From GCA-2733415 sp049614485 (lineage in GTDB: Bacteria > Bacteroidota > Bacteroidia > Flavobacteriales > Flavobacteriaceae), in the NCBI GenBank assembly GCA_049614485.1, contig JBMZDR010000003.1, positions 75,545-139,544 of the forward strand: a stretch of DNA of 64,000 bases, in the 5' to 3' direction. Positions 53,314 to 60,331 of this stretch are shown piece after piece. A program made the position numbers and the translations under genes. Positions within the stretch are counted from its first letter, which is position 1. Each line of letters opens with the position of its first letter. The notes under the pieces are model-generated. The model did not search any database. It saw nothing but the letters and a program-made list of their open reading frames with translations, and had not been told where the DNA came from.

Positions 53314-53886
53314 TTAGAACTTAATAGCTACATCAACATCAAACTCATCTAATATTGCTTTATCTTTTAAGTTATCAAAGAAACTTGCCGAACCATACTT
53401 AATACCGTATTTAGTTCTATCAATTTTTAATTTAGCAGTTGCCGATCCTTCTTTAACTGTCATTTCAAAACTAACAGGTGCCGTAATTCCTTTAATAGTT
53501 AAATCTGCAGTTACGTGATAATGTGCATCATGTCCGCTCACTTTTGTAAATTTCAATGTTGCTGTTGGAAATTTATCGGTCCCAAAAAAATCATCATCTT
53601 TTAGGTGTCCCGCTAATTTATCAGCATACTCACCTTCCATATCTGTAACTTTTATTGAAGCCATATCAATAACAACATTTCCTCCAACAAGTTTGTCAGC
53701 TTCAAATGTTAACATTCCTTCTTTTAAGTCAATTGTTCCGTAATGTTCTCCGGTAACTTTATACCCTTTCCAGTGTATTGTACTTTCTTTAATTTTTACG
53801 TCTTTATTTACTAAAGCTGTAAAAGCAAAAGATGCAAAAGCAAAAATTGCTACTAATCCGATTGTTAATTGTTTTTTTGTATTCAT
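53314..53886 (-). CDS. YceI-family periplasmic lipid-binding-like protein
   Basis: 190 aa with signal peptide (MNTKKQLTIGLVAIFAFASFAFT). Lipocalin-like YceI pattern: STIHWKGYKVTGEHYGTIDL, ADKLAGHLKDDDFFGTDKFP, and ADLTIKGITAPVSFEMTV. The fold binds isoprenoid quinones or other long hydrophobic molecules. Expression of yceI genes often responds to base or stress. It follows a MarR-type regulator gene by 21 bases and so is probably controlled by it. Confidence 0.93.
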   Translation of the reverse strand: MNTKKQLTIGLVAIFAFASFAFTALVNKDVKIKESTIHWKGYKVTGEHYGTIDLKEGMLTFEADKLVGGNVVIDMASIKVTDMEGEYADKLAGHLKDDDFFGTDKFPTATLKFTKVSGHDAHYHVTADLTIKGITAPVSFEMTVKEGSATAKLKIDRTKYGIKYGSASFFDNLKDKAILDEFDVDVAIKF

Positions 53887-53907
53887 TTGTATGTATTTAG
53901 TTTATAA

Positions 53908-54363
53908 TTATTCTCTTAATTTTTCTAGTAACGAATTTAATGTTTTAATTTCTTCAATTGATAGCTTATCAACTCCTTTTTCCTCTAAAGCTTCCAACCC
54001 TGGGTTAATACTTTCTAGTTTATGTTTCCCTTTTGTAGTGATAATCACCTCAATTTTCCGTCGATTTTTTTCACATATCTTGCGCTCTACATATCCTTTC
54101 TCTAGCAACTTATCTACTAACCTGCCTGCATTGCTGTTTTTATGCACCATACGTTCTTGAATGGTTGTTAAATTAGCTGGTTTTCCTTTTTGCCCTCTTA
54201 AAATTCGTAATACATTATATTGCGGTCCCGTTATATCATGTGTTTTAAAAAAACAGGTGTATTGCTCAGCTATATAGTTATTTGTACACAACAAGTTTAA
54301 AACCAATTGTTTTGACAATGGCAATTTAGCTTCACTTTTTAATATTTCCGATAATTTATTCAT
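53908..54363 (-). CDS. MarR-family transcriptional regulator
   Basis: 151 aa from the ATG at 54363 (a TTG two codons upstream is possible). Winged helix: KTHDITGPQYNVLRILRGQK, NLTTIQERMVHKNSNAGRLV (recognition helix) and KGYVERKICEKNRRKIEVII (wing). It should bind a short palindrome and release it in response to a small molecule or oxidant. Such a palindrome overlaps its own -7 element at 54377-54393, so autorepression and repression of yceI are likely. Confidence 0.9.
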   Translation of the reverse strand: MNKLSEILKSEAKLPLSKQLVLNLLCTNNYIAEQYTCFFKTHDITGPQYNVLRILRGQKGKPANLTTIQERMVHKNSNAGRLVDKLLEKGYVERKICEKNRRKIEVIITTKGKHKLESINPGLEALEEKGVDKLSIEEIKTLNSLLEKLRE

Positions 54364-54376
54364 GTACAAACAATAG

Positions 54377-54393
54377 TTGTATATACAAATATA
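54377..54393 (-). promoter_or_regulatory. MarR operator palindrome overlapping -7 promoter element
   Basis: TTGTATATACAA (54377-54388) is a perfect 12-bp palindrome. On the minus strand the element TATATTTG (TAnnTTTG, 54386-54393) overlaps its end, so a bound MarR dimer would cover the promoter of marR-yceI. Binding itself is inferred. Confidence 0.65.
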
Positions 54394-54435
54394 GGGTGAT
54401 TTTCTATTTAAAAACCATATTTGTGAAATTTTAAC

Positions 54436-54468
54436 AAAAAAAAACTCCGCAAAATTGCGGAGTTTTTT
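54436..54468 (-). terminator. Terminator of secreted-protein triplet 2
   Basis: Stem ACTCCGCAA / TTGCGGAGT with AA loop, A-run and T-run. It follows the type C gene stop at 54486 on the minus strand. Confidence 0.88.
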
Positions 54469-54485
54469 AAATATAAATAAATCTT

Positions 54486-55307
54486 TTAATTGTAATAATG
54501 CGCCACTATAACGACTTCATCATCACCACCACCAATTTGCATTTTTACAGCTCCTGTCCCACCGGTATCAGCAACAAACATAACACCCGCAAACATTGGA
54601 GAATAAGTACCAGGACCTAACTTAACAAAATCATGCCCTGTGGCATAAAACTTTTTATCAAAACCTTCCATTCCATCAGCACCATCTTTATCTCCATTGG
54701 TATAAAACTGACCACTATACCCTAAAGCTCCAACGTTACCTGCAAAATTTAAAGGGTTACCATCAACATCAGAATTAACAATAGGTCCGACATGACTACC
54801 CTGTCTTAGATACACATAAAATTGTACTGTTCTAGCATGCTCATCCTCAATACCCCTACCACTTTTATAAATTTCATAAGATAGTGAGTAATTAATTTCT
54901 ACAATAGCATTACGGGTTAAGGTAAACGTTGAAGTCCCTGGCCCTATAGTTCTTGGCCAACCAGCTTGACTATATCCTGAACCGACTCCGGTCTGCAAGA
55001 TTTGATTTGTATCTCCACCTCCAGTATCTAATGGGTCATCCAAATAATTAGCAGGGTTAAATAATAATTCAATTTCTGTTGGTTCATTTCCCAACACCAA
55101 ATCACCATCAGCATCAGCATACACCCGTGTATTTTCTTCGGTACCTAGATTTAATGTGTTGTTAGCAAAATTTAAACCTTCTACACGAATTGTAGACGTT
55201 GTTCCTTCTATATGTAATTCTTCTTGAGGTGTGGTTGTATTAACCCCTACTTGAGCAAATGATACAGAAGTAACTGCTAAGCTTATATATATAAATATCT
55301 TTTTCAT
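54486..55307 (-). CDS. Secreted protein of unknown function, type C of paralogous triplet 2
   Basis: 273 aa with signal peptide (MKKIFIYISLAVTSVSFAQ). VGVNTTTPQEELHIEGTTST, IRVEGLNFANNTLNLG and YADADGDLVLGNEPTEIELL, then FTLTRNAIVEINYSLSYEI and HDFVKLGPGTYSPMFAGVMF, ending AHYYN. Clearly paralogous to 23238-24086 (shared NxxNLG, RVYADADGDLVLG, NQILQTG, VKLGPGTY). No enzyme motif. Third gene of the second triplet. Confidence 0.8.
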   Translation of the reverse strand: MKKIFIYISLAVTSVSFAQVGVNTTTPQEELHIEGTTSTIRVEGLNFANNTLNLGTEENTRVYADADGDLVLGNEPTEIELLFNPANYLDDPLDTGGGDTNQILQTGVGSGYSQAGWPRTIGPGTSTFTLTRNAIVEINYSLSYEIYKSGRGIEDEHARTVQFYVYLRQGSHVGPIVNSDVDGNPLNFAGNVGALGYSGQFYTNGDKDGADGMEGFDKKFYATGHDFVKLGPGTYSPMFAGVMFVADTGGTGAVKMQIGGGDDEVVIVAHYYN

Positions 55308-55317
55308 AAGGAATATT

Positions 55318-56082
55318 TTAGTTGTAAATACGGATTTTTAAATAGTCTGATGATCCTCCAAACCCTACATAAGTTTGCTTATTAGTTCCGTCTGCTGTTT
55401 CGCCAAAAAACACAAGGGAATGATTTCCCGCAGGAATACTACCATACCCAACGCCATGTATAAAGGCATACCCGACTGACCCTTGACTAAACGAGGTGTA
55501 AGCCTCACCATGAAGCCCGTAAACTTTAGACAACTCTGCAGCATCTAACCCATCACTATTATAATCTATATAGAAATAACAACGAACAGTTCTTGCTGAA
55601 ATATCATTAAACGTTGACGCTGATGGTTGTGGCAAAAACTCATCTGACAAATCAATAGTCATTACATAACGTACTTCAATTAATGCATTTTGCGGACTAC
55701 TAAACGGTACTGATACAATCTGCTCTGTTGATGATGTTATTGTAGCATCATTAGCAACTACTGTTCCATCACCATACGGACCGTTAGGAACGAAATTAGG
55801 AATATTTATTAAAAAGTTTAACGGCTCTGAATTTCCAGGACCATTTGTATTATACCCTGGGGGCGTTAAAGTAATATCTCCATCTGGAGTTACATACGCA
55901 GGGGCTAATTTTAACCCTGTATTTAATACCGGTTCATTTACTGTATTTAAACTTTCAATTCTTATTGTTGATGTTGAACCCGCCACATGTAATTCTTGTT
56001 GCGGATCAGTTGTTCCAATACCTACTTGAGCAAGTGATATATTGAAGCATAAAACTATGGTGTAATATATTATATTTTTCAT
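55318..56082 (-). CDS. Secreted protein of unknown function, type B of paralogous triplet 2
   Basis: 254 aa from the ATG at 56082, which begins the signal peptide (MKNIIYYTIVLCFNISLAQ). A longer in-frame start would overlap the upstream gene. VGIGTTDPQQELHVAGSTST, IRIESLNTVNEPVLNTGLKL, EPLNFLINIPNFVPNGPYGD, ALIEVRYVMTIDL and C-terminal GFGGSSDYLKIRIYN. Paralog of 24098-24868. It lies 13 bases after the type A gene and 10 before type C. Confidence 0.8.
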   Translation of the reverse strand: MKNIIYYTIVLCFNISLAQVGIGTTDPQQELHVAGSTSTIRIESLNTVNEPVLNTGLKLAPAYVTPDGDITLTPPGYNTNGPGNSEPLNFLINIPNFVPNGPYGDGTVVANDATITSSTEQIVSVPFSSPQNALIEVRYVMTIDLSDEFLPQPSASTFNDISARTVRCYFYIDYNSDGLDAAELSKVYGLHGEAYTSFSQGSVGYAFIHGVGYGSIPAGNHSLVFFGETADGTNKQTYVGFGGSSDYLKIRIYN

Positions 56083-56095
56083 TGATTTCTTTTTT

Positions 56096-56833
56096 TTAGT
56101 AGATACGTACAAATATGGCATCTGGTCCACCAGCAAATCTTACGTGAGTTAAACGGTTGGCACTACCAGAGCATGCAGATCCGTAAAAGCGAAGAGTATG
56201 TGTACCTGGTCCTAAAGGAATATAAGTTGTACCGCTATTGTATATAAAACCTGTAGCGGCATTTGGTAATACTTCAGTAATATTTCTATTGTAATAACAC
56301 CTAGAACTTTGTCCATATCGCCTTGTTACTGGGGTTAACACTGGAGTATCTAAGGTGAAAAAGTTTGTAATATTTCTCGCGTAGGGGTCCTTTATAATAT
56401 TAAGCAGAGGATCTTGAAATACCTCCATACTTAAGGAGTATTTTAACTCCACAATCACATTTCTATTTATAGTTATAGGGATATCTAATATTTCAACAAC
56501 TTCATAACCATCATTGACTCCAGAAGTTAAAATAGTTACGTCTCCGTTAATTCCTGCTGTAGTCCAAGCATCACCACCATTACTATTTTCAAAGGCGGAA
56601 ACCTCAAGTGTTAAGTCACCATTAGAATCAACATAAAGCGGATACGTTTTATCAACTTCACCACCATTATAGTCGTTATTAGTTGCATTTAAACCATCAA
56701 CTCTAATGGTTCCAGTTTGTGATCCCAGATGTAATTGTTGTTCAGGAAGAGTTTCGTTAACCCCAACCCCTTTTATTTGACTAAAAGACAAAAAACCTGT
56801 TAAAAAAATAAGATAAAGTAATTTTATTTGCAT
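56096..56833 (-). CDS. Secreted protein of unknown function, type A of paralogous triplet 2
   Basis: 245 aa with a complete signal peptide (MQIKLLYLIFLTGFLSFSQ), unlike its paralog at 24890-25630. IKGVGVNETLPEQQLHLGSQ, TIRVDGLNATNNDYNGGEVD, YPLYVDSNGDLTLEVSAF, TRRYGQSSRCYYNRNITEVL and FAGGPDAIFVRIY. Function unknown. First gene of the second triplet. About 190 AT-rich bases upstream hold no clear feature. Confidence 0.8.
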   Translation of the reverse strand: MQIKLLYLIFLTGFLSFSQIKGVGVNETLPEQQLHLGSQTGTIRVDGLNATNNDYNGGEVDKTYPLYVDSNGDLTLEVSAFENSNGGDAWTTAGINGDVTILTSGVNDGYEVVEILDIPITINRNVIVELKYSLSMEVFQDPLLNIIKDPYARNITNFFTLDTPVLTPVTRRYGQSSRCYYNRNITEVLPNAATGFIYNSGTTYIPLGPGTHTLRFYGSACSGSANRLTHVRFAGGPDAIFVRIY

Positions 56834-57025
56834 AAGTATTATTTTTGTATTAAGTAAAACCTAAGGCAATATATAAAAACAAATTACACAACCACAACAC
56901 TAAACCCTTGTATATAAGAAAGATACAAACATTTCGTTATAGTGATATTATTTTCCGTTAAACTACATGAAATAGAGGGGTTTAATTCTGCATATTTGAC
57001 CTATAACATCCTTTTTTTCACATAC

Positions 57026-57217
57026 TTACTTTAAAACAATAGCTTCTCTGCCATATAAATCCTCCCAAGAACTAGGAGGATTCATGTAATAGATAGTAGC
57101 TGTAACGCCCTCTATTTGCCTAATAACACCATATTCCAACAGGTCAAACCATTCAATACCGCTTTTTGGTTTTATTTCTACTGGTTTCTTTCTGAAAAAA
57201 TTAAATAGTTTGAACAT
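57026..57217 (-). CDS. Small conserved-looking protein, possibly truncated
   Basis: 63 aa: MFKLFNFFRKKPVEIKPKSG, IEWFDLLEYGVIRQIEGVTA and YYMNPPSSWEDLYGREAIVL. No signal peptide. The orderly sequence (basic start, 'W..L..yG.ir.ieG', WEDLYGREA) suggests a real protein family, and it stops abruptly after REAIVLK, so it may be the front part of a longer protein such as an immunity protein. It lies just downstream of two tandem terminators at the end of the cassette array. Function unknown. Confidence 0.5.
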   Translation of the reverse strand: MFKLFNFFRKKPVEIKPKSGIEWFDLLEYGVIRQIEGVTATIYYMNPPSSWEDLYGREAIVLK

Positions 57218-57233
57218 TTGGTTAACTTTTAAA

Positions 57234-57261
57234 CATAAAAAAACAGCCGTTAAGCTGTTTT
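57234..57261 (-). terminator. Second terminator downstream of cassette 1
   Basis: Stem AAACAGC / GCTGTTT (57241-57260) with 6-base loop. The T run is on the minus strand. It directly follows the terminator repeat at 57269-57308 with no gene between them. Confidence 0.75.
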
Positions 57262-57268
57262 GGTATTA

Positions 57269-57308
57269 TTTAAACACAAAAAGACAACCATTGCTGACTG
57301 TCTTTTTA
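57269..57308 (-). repeat. Cassette-end direct repeat with terminator, copy 1
   Basis: TTTAAACA..AAAAGACA.CCATTGCTGACTGTCTTTTT. The same 40 bases with few changes occur at 59672-59711, each time just past the stop of a small exported protein gene. The inverted GACAG/CTGTC arms plus T-run suggest a terminator (one arm is imperfect in this copy). Confidence 0.75.
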
Positions 57309-57328
57309 TTTTCCTACTACTATATTAA

Positions 57329-57757
57329 CTACCAAGTTTTCCTATCATACTTCTTTTTAAAATCGTAATAATATTCCGCTCTTGCTATAGAGTCTAATTC
57401 TCTACTATCATAAAAACATAAACAAGTGAATGAAATATTTCTTAATTGCGGATCTACAGGCGCTATATAAAACGGAACTTTTATGTCTTTTGCTATTTTT
57501 TTTCCGAGTAGACGCGCACGATCAATCATTGGAAATCCTAATTGATAAGCATTAAATGAGTCTTCTTTTCGCATCAAAATAAAAATGCTATCGTTCTGAT
57601 AACCCTCTTTAAGACATGAGTAAAACACATGTTGTTTATAAGCTACTACCCATCCATGCTCTGAAGTTTTAGAATCAAACCTATATGTTGGTCTTTCATG
57701 TTTTGTAGCGCACGAAAAAAAAAGAAATACTAAGGTGGCATAAATTATGTTTTTCAT
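57329..57757 (-). CDS. Putative Tai4-like amidase immunity lipoprotein
   Basis: 142 aa from the ATG at 57757, giving a lipoprotein signal MKNIIYATLVFLFFSC (Cys16). An upstream in-frame start would overlap the effector gene. Features resembling Tai4 immunity proteins: an early YKQHVFYSCLKEGY ('C(L)..aY') helix, a helical middle, and the late FTCLCFYDSRELDSIARAEY ('C...Y.s..Ld...r'). Tai4 sits in the periplasm and blocks the Tae4 amidase. Its gene follows the Tae4-like effector by 14 bases. The residues after Cys16 (ATKHER) lack the QKDD export signal, so it probably stays periplasm-facing. Homology is judged by eye. Confidence 0.68.
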   Translation of the reverse strand: MKNIIYATLVFLFFSCATKHERPTYRFDSKTSEHGWVVAYKQHVFYSCLKEGYQNDSIFILMRKEDSFNAYQLGFPMIDRARLLGKKIAKDIKVPFYIAPVDPQLRNISFTCLCFYDSRELDSIARAEYYYDFKKKYDRKTW

Positions 57758-57771
57758 ATCTAATTTCTTTA

Positions 57772-59412
57772 TTAATTTAATATCCAAATATCAATACAAT
57801 CTATTTCGTACTGTAGCGCAAACTTAATATATGGGTCTTTATTTTTAAATATATCTGCATGACCAGAGGCATTACCCGCAGAGTTTGGCTGAAGTAACAC
57901 CATCGAATAAATTCCTTTGGTATTTTGCATTGATGGTGATGCTAAAAAATCTGCGCCATTTATACCTGCTTGTGCAGCAGTATAATGTTTGTGATTAGAG
58001 TTTAGTGGCGTTGTTGCAGTAGCTGGATCAGTACCAAATGTTTTACGCATCCAGATATTTAATGCTTTTGCATTTAAAAAATAATATTTACCGTCGGCTC
58101 CCATTATAGTACCAGGAGAAGATGAAGACGCCCAATTAATTTGTGGTATTGTAATTCCCGCCCCATTTAAAGCTACAGAAACTCGTAAAGCACAAGTATC
58201 ACCTGTAGATAATGGGTAGGTAACTCTTGCTTGTAGTACATCACCTCCTATTGCATTATATAAGTCATCTGTTACTGTGATTTCTCTTGGGTAATTTGCA
58301 TTGTAATCATCCCAAGTTGGTAAGTCTTGTTGTGGGAATGTTAAACTCGGGTCTTCCCAAAATGTTGCATCATAGAAAAAATCTTGTCCTTCTATATCTT
58401 TTCCAAACCATTTCACACACTGTTCAAATGTCTGTGCTGTACCATTCATCAAAGCATCAATAGCTTGTATAATAAATGCTTGGCTACTATAATTACTATT
58501 TAATAAAGCAAGCATCAGATTCGCTTGTTTGTATCCTGTAGTGCTTAGCCAAGCTATCATAGAGTCACTTAAAGTAGTTGTGTCTATCACACCTATTAAA
58601 GTAGGCCCATTAATAATATTAACTACTTGTTGCCATGCTGGTACTATTGGCACTATTACAGTTTCTTCACCAACTCCTGACGGACCACCTTCAGGATCAG
58701 AATCTGTAGTTGTACCTGTACCACTACCCCCAGAAGAAGAACAGCTAGAAATATCAACCCATCCACCTTGTGTACAATTTCTTGTTGCCATATATATACC
58801 ACCCCAAAGATCACAATCTGCACCCTGAGAAAAAGTATGTGCAGCACCATATATATCTTGACATGGCATTTCTACACAAACTGGTTCTGTATACTTAAAG
58901 ATACTTTCACATTGAACATCTTTACTATATAACAATGAATCATCATTAATAATATTCAAACTTCCTGTTAAAACATCTGGCTCACCATTTACTATTGGAT
59001 AAAATATTAAAAATTGAGAAAATGTATCATTATTATATTGTGTAAGCACATAATTTTCTACTACATCTAAGTTAATTTGATCACGCTCTACTATGAATGT
59101 AAAACTAGTGTAAAATTGAGTTTCTATTTTTTGAACTCTTGTTGTATCAATGCTAAAATTATAGGTGTCGGAATGTATTGTCCTAGTAAGCGCCTTACTT
59201 CCATTAAATTTACTAAGCTTACTTTTAGCACTCGTGTTTCCTTTTAGTTGAGTTTCAAAGTTAGCTACTGTGGCTTTTAATTGAGGAGCTACTTGAATTA
59301 TACTTTCCTCTACTGCTTCTAATTCATCGTCTTTCTGACAACTTGTAATTGCAATGGAAATCCCAAAGAGGAGGATTCCAAGTTTAAAATAATTTTTGAT
59401 TCTTTTCTTCAT
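57772..59412 (-). CDS. Putative surface lipoprotein with C-terminal Tae4-like peptidoglycan amidase domain
   Basis: 546 aa. Signal and lipobox end at Cys25, followed by QKDDE, the surface lipoprotein export signal described in Capnocytophaga. Residues ~30-165 resemble the N-terminal region of the 60332 protein. A Cys-rich patch (about 168-235) and a Gly/Ser/Thr/Asp linker follow. Residues ~372-530 look like Tae4: DTCALRVSVALNGAGITIP with Cys407, GADGKYYFLNAKALNIWMR, KTFGTDPATATTP, and NASGHADIF with His518. Tae4 cuts the D-Glu-mDap bond of peptidoglycan. It is the first gene of a pair with the Tai4-like gene. Confidence 0.78.
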   Translation of the reverse strand: MKKRIKNYFKLGILLFGISIAITSCQKDDELEAVEESIIQVAPQLKATVANFETQLKGNTSAKSKLSKFNGSKALTRTIHSDTYNFSIDTTRVQKIETQFYTSFTFIVERDQINLDVVENYVLTQYNNDTFSQFLIFYPIVNGEPDVLTGSLNIINDDSLLYSKDVQCESIFKYTEPVCVEMPCQDIYGAAHTFSQGADCDLWGGIYMATRNCTQGGWVDISSCSSSGGSGTGTTTDSDPEGGPSGVGEETVIVPIVPAWQQVVNIINGPTLIGVIDTTTLSDSMIAWLSTTGYKQANLMLALLNSNYSSQAFIIQAIDALMNGTAQTFEQCVKWFGKDIEGQDFFYDATFWEDPSLTFPQQDLPTWDDYNANYPREITVTDDLYNAIGGDVLQARVTYPLSTGDTCALRVSVALNGAGITIPQINWASSSSPGTIMGADGKYYFLNAKALNIWMRKTFGTDPATATTPLNSNHKHYTAAQAGINGADFLASPSMQNTKGIYSMVLLQPNSAGNASGHADIFKNKDPYIKFALQYEIDCIDIWILN

Positions 59413-59427
59413 AGTTAATTTAGGTTA
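59413..59427 (-). repeat. Shared leader sequence upstream of effector gene 1
   Basis: AGTTAATTTAGGTTA directly upstream of the ATG. The identical 15 bases lie upstream of the other effector gene at 62222-62236, so the two genes share their untranslated leader. Confidence 0.7.
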
Positions 59428-59500
59428 TAAATTTAAATATTTTTAATAGATAATATACCTATCCGCACTTAAGTTCCATATATAACCAAAACGCTACCCA

Positions 59501-59673
59501 TTATTTTAAACTATTTTTCAAATTATTTATTTCATCACTTACCTTACTCTTCACAACTTTAGCATAATGCTCCTGTGTAACTGTAACTTTACTATGACCT
59601 AACAATTCACCCCCCCTTTAAAAGCAGTACAGTAATTGCAAATGTCTATCTGGATTTGATGTGCTAACTTCTT
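59501..59673 (-). pseudogene. C-terminal remnant of a tyrosine recombinase (integrase)
   Basis: On the minus strand the last ~37 codons still read in frame: ELLGHSKVTVTQEHYAKVVK, SKVSDEINNLKNSLK, stop. This is nearly the same as the intact integrase end (SELLGHSKITVTQDSYAKVV...). Upstream, the bases matching HIARKTFATTVLL are present but out of frame, the segment for NGVPMEVVS is missing, and homology stops near 59673 where the 40-bp cassette-end repeat starts. Nothing else of the gene remains. The stretch 59413-59726 holds this remnant, the shared leader at 59413-59427 and the terminator repeat. Confidence 0.85.
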
Positions 59674-59711
59674 TAAACAAGAAAAGACAGCCATTGCTGA
59701 CTGTCTTTTTT
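59672..59711 (-). repeat. Cassette-end direct repeat with terminator, copy 2
   Basis: Nearly the same as 57269-57308. Here the arms AAAAGACAG (59682-59690) and CTGTCTTTT (59701-59709) pair perfectly and are followed by a T run when read on the minus strand, after the 59727 gene stop. Confidence 0.8.
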
Positions 59712-59726
59712 GTTCTTTTGAATGAA

Positions 59727-60329
59727 TTAATAGAGTAAATACTTAAAACCTTTAATGTTTTCCCAATTACCATTTTTATTTTCATAAACAGAGTAGCCGC
59801 CTCCTCCTGAATTACTAATATGTAATATAGCATATTTATGATTATTAGTGAAAATAGGAACAGTTATTTCTTCAACATTATTAGCATTAAGAACCCTAAG
59901 TTTATTACCTCTGTATTGGTGGTGGTCCCTATTTTTATTAAAAACAAAAATGCTATCAGTTTCTATATCACATTTATTGTACTTAAACAGACCTTTAAAG
60001 GCTTGTTTTTTATAATATGCTAATTCTTTTTTATTAAATAATGTATGATACAAATCACTACTATCTTTAAAGTCCTTTTCTAATAAACCTTTATTGTTTT
60101 TTACTACTTCATCATAGATAAAATCATAAACAGAATAGTTCTCTCCAATTCCAACATAAATTCCATTACGTTTTTTGTAGTGGTCTAAATTATGAATCAT
60201 TGTAAATGCATCTTTAGAAATAGTTAAGATATCGCTATATAATTTTTCTTGAATTCTGTTGTTCTGAGCAATTGAAAAACTGAAATAAAATATAGTTATT
60301 AATAAAGTAAATTGACTTTTAATATTCAT
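59727..60329 (-). CDS. Exported protein of unknown function, putative partner/immunity of effector 2
   Basis: 200 aa with a signal peptide (MNIKSQFTLLITIFYFSFSIAQ). Charged mixed alpha/beta body: HNLDHYKKRNGIYVGIGENY, YYKKQAFKGLFKYNKCDIET, DSIFVFNKNRDHHQYRGNK and the C-terminal YAILHISNSGGGGYSVYENK. No family recognised. It starts 2 bases after the stop of the HESLH lipoprotein gene and occupies the position held by the Tai4-like gene in unit 1, so by analogy it may protect against that protein. This is inference only. Confidence 0.6.
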   Translation of the reverse strand: MNIKSQFTLLITIFYFSFSIAQNNRIQEKLYSDILTISKDAFTMIHNLDHYKKRNGIYVGIGENYSVYDFIYDEVVKNNKGLLEKDFKDSSDLYHTLFNKKELAYYKKQAFKGLFKYNKCDIETDSIFVFNKNRDHHQYRGNKLRVLNANNVEEITVPIFTNNHKYAILHISNSGGGGYSVYENKNGNWENIKGFKYLLY

Positions 60330-60331
60330 AA

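Noticed and set aside
59618..59833. 71-aa frame at the end of cassette 2
   Set aside because: It runs through the terminator repeat and part of the integrase remnant and the 59727 gene in another frame. No coding support.
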